Assembly (NCBI GenBank): GCA_964017185.1
Contig: OZ024874.1
Location: forward strand, 18,099,957 to 18,163,956
Source: Rugalucina vietnamica
Lineage: Eukaryota > Mollusca > Bivalvia > Lucinida > Lucinidae
Length of the DNA stretch: 64,000 nt
Direction of reading: 5' to 3'
Shown: in pieces, positions 1 through 11,800 of the stretch
Layout of the letters: each line of letters opens with the position of its first letter
Numbering within the stretch: the first letter of the stretch is position 1
Made by a program: the position numbers and the translations under genes
The notes under the pieces: model-generated
Told to the model about the DNA's origin: nothing
The model's database searches: none
Seen by the model: the letters and a program-made list of their open reading frames with translations, nothing else

Positions 1-26
1 ATTCGATAGGCACCTGCAATTATAAA
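1..26 (+). repeat. End of a tandem unit cut by the window edge
   Basis: The first 26 bases repeat the sequence at about 2022-2047, which is the 3' end of the first complete tandem unit. This suggests the tandem array at 936-3283 has further members to the left of the window. Confidence 0.6.
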
Positions 27-935
27 GGACATCTATGCCTTAGATGTAAGAAGTCCCTAAATCTCAGATTTGGGAGGACGAAATTTTCATGTTATGACTA
101 TGGGTCTGAATTTAGCATTTATAGGAGAAGAAATATATACACTTTCGTTTACAAAACAAATTGGCTGATTTAACAGAATCCAGACAATGCAATTAAATAT
201 TTTCACAACCCACCCCATCTTTGGCTAAAATGAACCATAAGTCTTTGAACTGATTTGCATTTTTTTGTCAACAGCACTTTTCAAGCAAACACATATGGGC
301 TTGTTTGTCACATGAATGCTGAACAATATCCACACATTAATTGTTTATTGTTTTGTAATTTTAAGTTAATTTTGAAAGAAATGTTAGCTTAGTGCATAGG
401 ATCTTTAATTTACAATCTTATAGTTTATTTCTAGGTGTGTTCCCCCCCGGGACCCAGCATGCCCTTTCGCCAGTTTGTGTGTTTTTCACATTCACACATC
501 ATATCAAAGTGGCAGCCTGGGTCTAGGGGGGGAACAGGGTCAGCAAGGCGAAAATGTATAATTTCCTGAAATTTTCCATAAATTAAAATAAGCACAGTTG
601 TTATGGACAATTTTGAAGACATCAACTGTAAAATTGTAAACATTCATGGTCGTATTTCTTGTCAAACCGGTGTCAGGGTGGGTATATTTAGGTTATGTAG
701 ATGTATTTATAGAGATACAGTACAGGTTCAAAAGTAAATTTGCTTTCAATCTATCGTATTGCGTTAATGCTTAGAAATGTCAATTCCCAAACTAATGTTA
801 AAATTGACATAAATTATGTCATTGACAATCAAAATAGGCAAGAATACAATAATAATAAAGAACTAGGCATTTTCGTCTTTGAAAGTGACATTATTTGTCA
901 ATTAGGGAGTATCCCAATCTAAGGCAAAGATATCC
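27..935. other. No gene seen; AT-rich sequence
   Basis: Only short random open frames occur. There is a C-run near 444-450 and a G-run near 526-531. I see no splice-framed exon, inverted repeat or recognisable mobile element. Confidence 0.5.
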
Positions 936-2046
936 TTTAAAATTCAAATAATGGAATAGAGGTTAATGCTGATTTCCTAAACATTTTATATGATATGGAA
1001 TCATGGCGTTTATATGAATATATTGCATACGTCTTAAGAAGGACACAGAAGCATACGCTAAAATTTCCAAAGAATACGATTATCGAACGCTCAAGTTCAT
1101 GGCCAGTATGCATGGGATTAAGAATTGGGTACAATTTCGAAACAAATAGTAATATGCACTAAATGTGTACATTTTGGTTGTGATGTTTTTTTTTTTTTGT
1201 TTTTTTTTTGTTTTTTTTTTTGTTTTTTTTTTTTTGATGCAATAAATCGAGTCACAAAATATAGAGAAAAAAGATTACCTCTTCGGTGTCATCTTGCAGT
1301 GCACTTAACAGCCCCGGTGCACGCGCAGATCTGCCACCCCTGGAGCTTTTCTTGGATCCTCTCTTGTTGGTCATCATGCAACTAATTAATTTTGGTGCGA
1401 CAATTCCAATAAATACGTCACGGGTACAAGTGAACTATCCGGACGCTACGTGGTAATAACCTGATAAAACCTACTGAATCGTAAAACTGGCTAAACGTAC
1501 CAATCCCTAGTGAAACTATGGCCCTAAGCCGTTGGATAACCGGACAATACGTAGTGATACGGAGTAATAAAAATAAAACTGAGATCATTTTGTTTGTTGT
1601 TTGTTGGTTGGTTCGTTTGTTTTCTGTTGTATATAAAATAGCACGTTGACATGTGTCATTGCTTCCTATACCACGCGATAAGTTGCATTTATCCTGAACT
1701 CAAGGGCACCGCGTCATCGCTTCATTTAACGTAATCAGCATGGAGGGGCAAGAGCAATGCGAGGAAAAATCGAAGAAGGCGGAGTACATGTAGCTTTTAT
1801 TATTTAACGGTACACGGAATTATCCAAAAAATTAAACTGCACTGTTGAAAAAGGAATGAATTCACGTTGTTGTCATATATAATAATAGTCGGGACAGTGA
1901 AGTTACTTGGAATTCGAACCTAGCGCTGACACATCATGGATCAACTACAGCTGATTGATGCTGCTTTATCTGTGAATATGAATCTTCTTCAGACCTCGAC
2001 CTCTTGCTGATGTACCTGTAGATTCGATAGGCACCTGCAATTATAA
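936..2046 (+). repeat. Tandem unit copy 1 (~1.1 kb)
   Basis: This is the first complete copy of a directly repeated unit. It runs from the words after AAATTCAAATAATGG to GGCACCTGCAATTATAAA. It carries an interrupted T tract (about 1185-1236) and a conserved stretch (about 1250-1380) rich in CAGATCTGCCACC-like words. Copy 2 follows directly. There is no coding signature: frames across it are short and not conserved between copies. Confidence 0.8.
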
Positions 2047-2981
2047 ATTTAAAATTCAAAGAATGGAATAGAGGTTAATGCTGATTTCCTAAACATTTTA
2101 TATGATATGGAATCATGGCGTTTATATGACTATATTGCATACGTCTTAAGGACACAAAAGCATACGCTTAAATTTCCAAAGAATACGATTATCGAACGCT
2201 CAAGTTCATGGCCAGTATGCATGGGATTAAGAATTGGGTGCAATTTCGAAACAAATAGTAATATGCACTAAATGTGTACATTTTGGTTGTGATGTTTGTT
2301 TTGTTTTTTTTTAAAAAAGATGCAATAAATCGAGTCACAAAATATAGAGAAAAAAGATTACCTCTTCGGTGTCATCTTGCAGTGCACTTAACAGCCCCGG
2401 TGCACGCGCAGATCTGCCACCCCTGGAGCTTTTCTTGGATCCTCTCTTGGTGGTCATCATGCAACTAATTAATTTTGGTGCGACAATTCCAATAAATACG
2501 TCACGGGTACAAGTGAACTATCCGGACGCTACGTGGTAATAACCTGATAAAACCTACTGAATTGTAAAACTGGCTAAACGTACCAATCCCTAGTGAAACT
2601 ATGGTCCTAAGCCGTTGCATAACCGGACAATACGTAGTGATACGGAGTAATAAAAATAAAACTGAGATCATTTTGTTTGTTGTTTGTTGGTTGGTTCGTT
2701 TGTTTTCTGTTGTATATAAAATAGCACGTTGACATGTGTCATTGCTTCCTATACCACGCGATAAGTTGCATTTATCCTGAACTCAAGGGCACCGCGTCAT
2801 CGCTTCATTTAACGTAATCAGCATGGAGGGGCAAGAGCAATGCGAGGAAAAATCGAAGAAGGCGGAGTACATGTAGCTTTTATTATTTAACGGTACACGA
2901 AATTATCCAAAAAATTAAACTGCACTGTTGAAAAAGGAATGAATTCACGTTGTTGTCATATATAATAATAGTCGGGACAGT
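2047..2981 (+). repeat. Tandem unit copy 2
   Basis: Nearly identical to copy 1 except that the T tract is much shorter (near 2303-2312). It stops at the GTCGGGACAGT word near 2980, where it runs directly into an internal part of copy 3. The last ~150 bases of the unit are therefore missing. Confidence 0.8.
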
Positions 2982-3165
2982 CGTATATGAATATATTGCA
3001 TATGTCTTAAGAAGGACACAAAAGCATACGCTTAAATTTCCAAAGAATACGATTATCGAACGCTCAAGTTCATGGCCAGTATGCAGGGGATTAAGAATTG
3101 GGTGCAATTTCGAAACAAATAGTAATATAGTAATATGCACTAAATGTGTACATTTTGGTTGTGAT

Positions 3166-3207
<42 letters not shown>

Positions 3208-3283
3208 AGAAATAAATCGAGTCACAAAATATAGAGAAGAAAGATTACCTCTTCGGTGTCATCTTGCAGTGCACTTAACACTT
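2982..3283 (+). repeat. Tandem unit copy 3, both ends missing
   Basis: It matches copy 1 from about 1012 to 1309 and then diverges. Its T tract (about 3167-3200) is uninterrupted, unlike copy 1, so the three copies show three different tract lengths. Confidence 0.75.
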
Positions 3284-4360
3284 AACCTTTGCAGGTCACA
3301 GTCATTGGTACATTACAAATAATAGAGCTGAGCCAATCTATCAGTTTTGGGGCTTTTTGACAGCCTCCCACACCCCCCCCGCCCCATGACAGCCCCCCCC
3401 CCCATGTCAAACATACAAACATTAAAAAACGAATTTCGCCACGAAACATTCCACTGTGATAATTGGATTTTTGCCGCGAAATTAATCGAAAAACGTTTAA
3501 TTTTTTCCTTGGCCAGTGAAATTCGCGGTGATTTAGCCGTGAAACATCACAATTGATCAGCGCGAACATGGCAAAAATGGGGAATTAGCCATTAACCACT
3601 GTATATGACCATTGCGGTCAAACAAGTTTATTAGTACAGTATATATCTCAGATCTCAGGTGAGCGTTTATAGGACCTACAGGACCATTGGTCCTCTAGTT
3701 CCATTCTGGTAACCGCATGTATTTTCTCATCAAATTTCTTGTTATAAGACAGTCTGTAACTGAATTATTTTTTTTGTGGAAATTTATCGAAGGGTTCTTG
3801 AATAATATAAGATTTGCTACTTAAACGAGGATTAAACAAAATATTATATTAAACCAAAAAAATCAGTCACAAATTTACCAAATATGTTAGTAATACCACT
3901 TTTAAGCTCACTCCTGAAAATGGATGTATTCATTCAACAATGTCTAGTCTTATTGAAATGTATGGTATTTGGATAGTACTACTTGTACTTTTCGAATTTT
4001 TCATTGCCAAAGTGTAGTTGCAACTAGCAGAAAGCCTTTTTCGGCATACGCAATGGGCGTTCTTTCAACCGGTATAATTCAAAATTAAACCTGGTAACCC
4101 ACATTTTTTATTTGCTCAGTACAAACAAAACATTTTGAAGAAGCTTCAAAATAAAAACAAGAAAATCTTATTGAGCTGTTAAAAAATCGTCTTTGGGGTC
4201 GGCATCATCCTTAAGTGTTTTTTTTTTTTTTTGTTGTTGTTTTTTTCCATTACATGGGCTTTATAAATCAATCCAAGAAAATTTATGAAAATAAATTTAT
4301 TTTCAACCCATTTTAGCCTAGAAAAACCTCAATGATTAAATGGTTCTCAAACAATAAATA
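3284..4360. other. No gene seen; homopolymers and a repeat end
   Basis: C-runs lie at about 3372-3405 and T-runs near 4218-4245. At about 3650-3705, CTCAGGTGAGC followed by AGGACCATTGGTCCTCTAG matches the right end of the element at 35818-37090, so this is probably a truncated end of that family. No coding exon was recognised. Confidence 0.45.
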
Positions 4361-4566
4361 AGCCGCTGCGTGTGAAAACCAACAATCTGCCTAGGCGAAA
4401 ATAAAGGCGCAGATCAGCGCCTTTGTTTTTGCTATTCAGATAATACAATTCCTCTTCTACTTAAATCCACATTTCAAGCTTCTAGCTCTTTTCTGTGCTT
4501 GTACAGGTCGGTTTGTGGTGGACCTGCTCGGAAACCACATTGTTGGTTTTCCAATGAGGTGGCTCA
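4361..4566 (+). mobile_element. MITE family A copy (forward)
   Basis: A short non-autonomous element. It has imperfect terminal inverted repeats (GCCGCTGCG...GGTGGCTCA), an internal half-palindrome around GGCGCAGATCAGCGCCTTTG, and the family text ending in CGGAAACCACATTGTTGG. The same design recurs in at least eight other places in this window; the reference copy is 37538-37771. The long left half of the internal hairpin is deleted here. Confidence 0.75.
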
Positions 4567-4647
4567 AATATAAGACAATACTGCTAGCCACAGCTAATAT
4601 GATAACTTCTAAAGGCAATTTTCAATAAGAGCTGTCGCAGGACAGCG

Positions 4648-5549
4648 TAGCTCGCCTGCCTTGTGCTTTGCCACTAAATCTATTAAATCTATGACCAAAG
4701 ACATTCACCTCAATGTCACTCAGGTGGGTCGTGATACTTCAGACCAATATCTACCAACATGCTAAGTTCAACTTGATCCATCTACATATTTGATATAGAC
4801 TAATAACATAAAATCTAAGTCTGTGACCTTGACCACAGGTGAGTCAAGATGCTACAGCATAATAAAAGAATAATATCTAACAGTAAAGTATTGACTAGAT
4901 CCATCCATCTGCTCCAGCAATATACATTTCAAAACACTTTAAGCAAAAGCTTTAACATAAAATTTCAAAGTCTGTGACCTTGAACTCAAGGTCACCCAGA
5001 TGGGTCATGATGGTATAGCATGAAACTTCAGACCAATATCTACCAACATGCAAAGTATCAACTTGATCCATCTACATATCCAAGAGATATAGACTTATAA
5101 AAACTTTAACCAAAAACTCTAACTCAAAATTTCTAAGACCGTAACCTTGACCTCAAGGTCACCCAGGTGGGTCATGATGGTACAGCATAAAACTTTAGAC
5201 CAATATCTACCAAGATGCCAAGTATCAACTTGATCCATCAACAACTTCAAGAGATATAGACTTATAAAAACCTTAACCAAAAAACTTTAACACAAAATTT
5301 CTAAGTCCGTGACCTTGACCTCAGGGTCACCCAGGTGGGTCATGATGGTACAGCATAAAACTTCAGACCAATATCTATCAGCATGCAAAGTATCAACTTG
5401 ATCCATCCACAACTTCAAGAGATATAGACTCATAAAAACTTTAACCAAAAACTTTAACATTTTGAGCAACGCCGACGCCGACGCCAACGCCGACGCCGAC
5501 GCTGGGGTGACTGCAATAGCTCTTCCTGTACTTTCGTACAGGCGAGCTA
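4648..5549 (+). repeat. Inverted-repeat-bounded block of ~165-bp tandem units
   Basis: TAGCTCGCCTG at the left and CAGGCGAGCTA at the right bound about four diverged direct repeats (near 4700-4850, 4970-5140, 5141-5305 and 5306-5460). A GCCGACGCCGACGCC run lies at the right edge. Each unit carries a TGACCTTGACCTCAAGGTCA-like palindrome, then CAGGTGGGTCATGATGGTACAGCAT and ACTTGATCCATC words. It looks like a mobile or satellite-like repeat. No protein is encoded. Confidence 0.75.
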
Positions 5550-6243
5550 AAAAGGTTCTGAATACGTTTTATCAATCTGAATACAATAACATAGTTTTAA
5601 AATGTTTCAAACTTATGTGAAATTTGAAAAGAAGAAAGATAAAGAGAAATTATTTGAACTGAGTCAGTCATATACCCACATGCAGAACCTGCTGTTGACT
5701 GAGAATATGTGGACATATGTTATAGTCTTGTTTGACTGCCAAATCACAAGTAACATTAAAGATTACTGCTGTTGATATGCTCAGTCAACCAGTATAAAAA
5801 ATTTTGCATGAATGGCATTTGAGTGTCTCAGTCGACAGAACAGATACTGGTAGTAAAATTTTATTTAGCTGGTGGTTTTTGGGTCTGTGTACTTTTGCTT
5901 CTACATGCAAAAGGGCAATGTCTAATGTCTATTCAATATTGTGATATGGTAAATTACAAATTGAGAATCCTTGATAAAGTCTATAGAATATGTGAAATAA
6001 GTACATGTACTATGAACAGTGTATTATTGGTCTAATCAACCTTGCATGGCATTTACACTGAAGACTAAGAGATAATTACTGTCAGACAATATATTTTTGA
6101 TAAATCTTGAACACTTTTTGTAAATATCTTACATACAGGGTAAACATACACTACTATGTGATATAACAAGAATACATCTGTAATATGCTACATAGAGTTA
6201 ATTCAACAAATAATGTTATAAATTCTAAAATAATCTAATATAT
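5550..6243. other. No gene seen
   Basis: AT-rich sequence with only short chance frames and no inverted-repeat structure that I could detect. Confidence 0.4.
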
Positions 6244-6464
6244 GAGCTGTGACGTGAGAAAACTGGTCTTAGGGGTTTCCGACCAGGTGCGACACAAATC
6301 GGCCTGTGCAGTCACAGAAGCAGGCTAGAGGCATTGAATTCTGGCTATTAGTAGAACAGGAATTGTACTATCCGAGTAGCAAAAACAAAGGCACTGATCA
6401 GCTGTGCAGTTACTGCACAGCTGATCTGTGGCTTTGTTTACGCATAGGCAAAAATCCGGTTTTG
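6244..6464 (-). mobile_element. MITE family A copy (reverse)
   Basis: It starts GAGCTGTGACGTGAGAAAAC and carries the family words CGGCCTGTGCAGTCACAGAAG and a palindrome around GATCAGCTGTGCAGTTACTG. The right end (CGCATAGGCAAAAATCCGG) has lost its last bases. It is reversed relative to the 4361 and 37538 copies. Confidence 0.7.
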
Positions 6465-7420
6465 TATTTATACATCATAAATCTCCCACTGAAGCAACCA
6501 ACAAGTTACCCAATATCAGCAACATATCGGCTATCCAATACCAGACTTAATAATTTTTATCTTCACTGTGTTTCCGATACATGAAAAAAATGAATATCTA
6601 GCTGCCAGAAATATGTAATTCAGTGAGCTGCTACATCACAACACCAACACAACATTTTCCACTATGCAGCCAATGAATAAACCCAGGATGATCAGATTTG
6701 ACCTATTAAAGTATTTCTCATATTGACAGTCAAAGCTCTGATCAAGCAGGGTGTACATTCAAACTGAGCACATAGCGACAATCTTTGGTTTTGTGGTGTA
6801 GCAGTAAGCAATTATCTCTCCCAAGAAGAACACATTTCCCATAAATTCATGAACATGATTTTTAAAACAAGCTACCAGTAGCCATACAAAAAATGTATGA
6901 TTGTCAAGCAACAAATCATGATAAAAAAAAAATATTTTAATTAAAAACATCGGCTTTTCCAGATAATGCTTCACATAATGTTTGAATAACAAATAGAGTG
7001 ATAACCTATCCACTTGGCCCACAACAGTCTCACTGACTTGGCAACTCCTAACTTTATTGTTTTCAACTTTTCACCTCATGTCCTTCTCATGTACATGTAA
7101 ATATTCACTTTAATTACGTGACTAGCAAAACCCTCGATACTGAAAAACAACACTAGCACTAGTTTGTCGGAATGTCCCAGCATTTCAAATTCCACCAGAT
7201 TCCGAGTTTACAGACATTTTTCATCCCCAACTCAGCTGAGCCTGAATTTTATACTGCCAACAAACATGAATAGAGAAAAATGGTTGATTTTCATGGTTCA
7301 AAGCTATAAACTCAACTGATTCTTTATATTTCCATATACAGTATATGAGCCATCTAAATTCCCGCTCAGTTTGAGTTGAACACAAAAAAGGTTTTACAAA
7401 CTCAGGCCATTTTTTCCCCA
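6465..7420 (-). other. 3' flank of the DERA gene
   Basis: This lies downstream of the DERA stop on the minus strand. The nearest plausible polyadenylation hexamer (AATAAA on the minus strand, TTTATT on plus) is at about 7053-7058, roughly 360 bases past the stop. The 3' UTR extent is an inference. No other gene was recognised here. Confidence 0.4.
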
Positions 7421-7627
7421 TTAAGACATAGGGATTTCATGCGCAGCAGCGTAACGTCCATACACCCAATGGAACAGCTGCCTCTCAATATCTATTAATA
7501 GCCCACTGGCCCCTAAACGGAACAGTTCGGGCTTGGTCCATTCGTCCCCTAGTTCCTCTTTCATCATAGACAGCCAGGTACAGGCATCTTTGGCACTTCG
7601 AATACCACCGGCTGGTTTAAATCCCAC
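7421..7627 (-). CDS. DERA: DERA last coding exon (C-terminus)
   Basis: It opens after CTTTCTTCAG with GTG GGA TTT AAA (VGFKPAGGIRS) and ends AHEIPMS then TAA at 7421-7423. It holds the second conserved active-site lysine, in GFKPAGG, and the family C-terminal stretch GDEWTKPELFRLGASGLL. The exon joins in phase 0 to the exon at 12942. The intron between them (7628-12941) is by far the largest in the gene. Confidence 0.95.
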   Translation of the reverse strand: MGFKPAGGIRSAKDACTWLSMMKEELGDEWTKPELFRLGASGLLIDIERQLFHWVYGRYAAAHEIPMS

Positions 7628-8823
7628 CTGAAGAAAGATGATACAATATTACACATATAAAGCAAAAAATCTACTAGAAAAAGTTGTGTTGGTTAGGTAC
7701 TGGATGTCAGTAAGTGAAAATTGATTCATTATAAAAATAACAAGATGCTGTATTAAAGCTCAGAAATAATCATGCAAACTTGATTTCACTTTTTTGTACA
7801 CATTTATGTACATTTATGACTTAATTGTCACACAAAATCTGAGATCTTGTTGATAGTTAATCTATCAAACTATAAATGATACATTGCAAAGTTACTCCTA
7901 GGCCTCAGCTAGCTCTTCTGCTGAAACTCAGCAAGCTTATTTATATCCAATGATTCAGAAATTGTAAGCGTCTTTTTATAAAATATAGTCTGTATTACCA
8001 GTTTGCTAAAAAGGCAAGCTGCCTTATCAATGCTGAGCCGATGCACATGCGTTTTTGTATTATGTGGGTGCAAAATCACAGGTGCAGATCAGATGTGCTG
8101 GAGCTGAGTTCTTACTATTCCTGCCATGATATACTAATACTCTTACATTTTAAATAGTTTTATATTTTTCAATTGGTAACAATGGTAGCATTCAAGCTGT
8201 GCAGCATCCTTTGTGATTATCAGGGTCTGACTAACGAAGAAAGGTTTTCTCACACCAGTCTTATGGTTTACAAAAAACACATAAATCAAGCCCAATTTTC
8301 GCAAGCCAATTATAAGAGGGGTGTAACCTAATAAGTTTTAGTAGTCAGTTTTGCATTTTCAATAAAACTTGAACACTGCATATACATGTACTAGTATACT
8401 GAGAATTTACAAATAAAGTAATGACCAGGAACCGGCACAATCAGAGAAAGGTCCTGACCTAACTAGATTGAAAACAATCAACATAGTAATATAATAAGGC
8501 TGAATGTTGTACACCTGCACTGCTGTTTACTTTAAAGTATGGATGATGCTCATTACATTCTTATCAGTCCCGTAAGCTTCACTCAACTTTCTGACGGTAT
8601 TTTCTAAGAAATTTCCGATAAGCCTGTTCATAAAAATAAAATATGGTCACTATATCAAAAATGCAGAATTGGCTTCATAAAAATGACCACTAACTGTATA
8701 AGGTTGTACCCCCTGTAACAAAACCATGTATCATGGCAGCCTGAATGGGTTAATCAAGATAAAACTTGATATATGCAGTCACTAGTCCATTCAGCAAAAA
8801 TTTGAAAAAAAAAAGCAAGATGA

Positions 8824-8866
<43 letters not shown>

Positions 8867-11800
8867 ATGTATTATTGCATTTGTTTATGGCATGTTTTTA
8901 CTTCCAACTTAACCTTTTTCAAATATCTAGACCAACAAACAAAAATGAAGGTAAAAGTAGGCAGTGATCAGGAAATGGTGCAATCAGAAAGAAAAAAAAT
9001 AACAATCAGGTACTTATACTAAGAAAACATATCGTAAGCCGAATGAGCAGCTATCATCCCTATAGGACTGGTGGCAACTTGTCTAAAAATACATGCATGA
9101 ACAGCACAAAGATTCAACACCAAAACATAAAACATAAGAACCACCACAAAATAGTTTTAAATAGGGACCATCATAGAGTCTGGTGCTAAACGAAATGGTA
9201 TATGAATAAAAGAAGACAGTAAAGTTATCGAACACGATTGAATTAAAAACTAGTCTTACACATTTGTTGCAGGAGTGTCAAATTCGACTTAGGCGTGCGG
9301 ACCGGGTTCAATGTAACCCCATCTGTTTGGTGCATGTTTTGGTAACAACTTGGTCATGGAAATACTTCTACTGCCTTTTACAAATATACAGCCACTTTCA
9401 CTTGAGTTTGTTGTATGAGCATGAATACACTGTGTTCTGAAGATATGAGTTTCTTTTCATGTTGTCCACAAAGACATCTGGATTGATTGATCTGCTGATC
9501 TGAGTACAGTTTCAAACTAAATGACCTTTAAAACGGCAAATTCAAGTGAAATTTTCATCCTACTATGTGGAAATTTGGTCATGTAGATAAAATTGATAAA
9601 GTTCTGCTCTTGTCCCTATCCAATTTCAAGATATGCATTGTATGTGCTGTGCAAAGAATTTTGAAATAAAACTGTGCTTTAACCAAACAATCACAATTAA
9701 AGTTTTATATGAAGAGGCAACATCATTACCTAAAGATAAATGCTGAATATATTTTAAGAACACCTGGCACATGGGACACAGTTTCAGTTCTAAAATAGAA
9801 CAAAAAGTTACCTGATTTACGCACAAACTTGAATGACCTAAATGCTCAAACGGCAAACTTGAGTGAAATGGGCTGTATGTTAAGGGTTCAACACATTCTT
9901 TCATAATCTTGTATGCTGGTTTGGAACAAGTATTTAGACAAATGCATTTGGTTCGCTCCAAAATTTTGGAATGGGTCAGTGAATGGTTTCTTAGCGAAGT
10001 TTTGTGCTCTTAAAATATGTGGGTTGATCGGAAAGTTCGTATAAAAATGTTGTCATTTCTTTATGAGCTTTTGTTATTTCAAAATAAAATTTCATCAAAT
10101 AATGCAGCAATATACATGCAGTTATTCCATTGCAAAAACGCATGCATAATACGCACACGTGCGTTGCAGCTGTCGTTATGGAAACACCGCCTAGCGTTAT
10201 GCGGCGCAATGTTACGTCGAAGTTTTATTCTTATTTCAAAATACTTCTTAGTTCAAAGTATTGTAACACCCGTCTTGATTGCGTATGCCCACATTTTATT
10301 TAATACTTATTAACTGCAACGTACATGGCTTATGTTTGTAAAGTTACGAGGTTGTTGGTCGAATGGATTTGTCTGTAGAGTCTTGCAAATACCGACTGTG
10401 TCAAATAGACAAAACTGTTAAGATTTTCGGAAATGCTGCATTTTCGAGAAGTATTTTTTTTAAAAGTGTATATTTACTGCAAGCTCGAAACGTATCTATT
10501 CTTGACATTGTATCTACTAGTTATAGTTTATGCCAGTCTTTTATCATTTCGTTAAACATCATTTTATTTTAAAATGACAATTGTATTTAATTACAAAAGG
10601 ATCAATGTTTATTCGTACAAAATTTCATATCAATCGGTTGACGCAAACTTACTTTACAGCATTTTTATACGTACTTTCCGATCACCCCTCGTACATATCT
10701 TACGCACTCATTTAACACGCCTATAAGAAAAAAACATGTCAGCTTATCGCGTCAAGAAGAAAGATTTATTCCGGACTAGCTTGGACCGACCTGGTTCAAA
10801 CCCATCTAAACTGAGTATATAACATTCAATTCCATTCGTTGTTGCGAGTACCATAGCTGCTAGGTCGGCGTCGTGTTGGATCCCCTTACAAGTTAATTCC
10901 TCAGAGCAATGGTTTAATATCGTGATTTGGAAAACTTGTCAACGAAAACAAAATCCTCAACACAAATATGTTTTTCCCTATAGCTTTTCTTGGGTTCAAC
11001 CGAGGCTACTCAAGTCCTTTGGATGAGACAGTACTTGGCAGAACTTTTGCTGCCATTCATTTATTTCAGATTTCAAAACGATTCTTCTGTTGTTGTTCAA
11101 TTTCTTTGATATTCCTAGAAGGAACTTCTGTTTTTGTATATGTAAAATCTTGTGTGCAAGATATTTCAAAATGAATTTTAGCGACAGTCTTCATATTTGG
11201 TATACTGATTGGTGCTGAGAGCTGAGATTAAAGTCCAATTCGCATGCGCAAAAAATACACACATGTAAATATACTCTGTGTGTAAATATACTCCGGTGTG
11301 CAAATCAACCTGTGAGTAAATTTAAATTGCGTTCACATGGATTTTATCACCAGGAGTATTTTTTGTATGTAAATTTATCATTTCTGGATTACAACCCATT
11401 CATTTAAGTTTTCTGTATTTGCTAAACAAGAATAGGCAGCTTCAAGGTGTTCTTGTAGACTTTGGCAGCAGAGGAGAATCATGTAATGGTCAGGCATAAC
11501 CTAAGCAGTTGAAGAAATAGTGTGGCTGTTTGCACTCCATATGATCTAAAATGTGATGAATGGCAATATTTAGCAACAATGTCCACAGTTTCAGCAACTG
11601 TCATATAATCAGTTATGGACAAAAAATGTGAAAATTTGTTATCTAAAAGCAGAATAATGACTTGAAATAAAAATACTCATGGGTAAATTTTACTTTGCGT
11701 TCGCATGGGACAAAATAGTAAATTTACGTGTGTGTATTTGTAGAAATAAAATTTGCATCTGGTCAGACCCAGGAGTAAATTTACCCATATGTGAATATAC

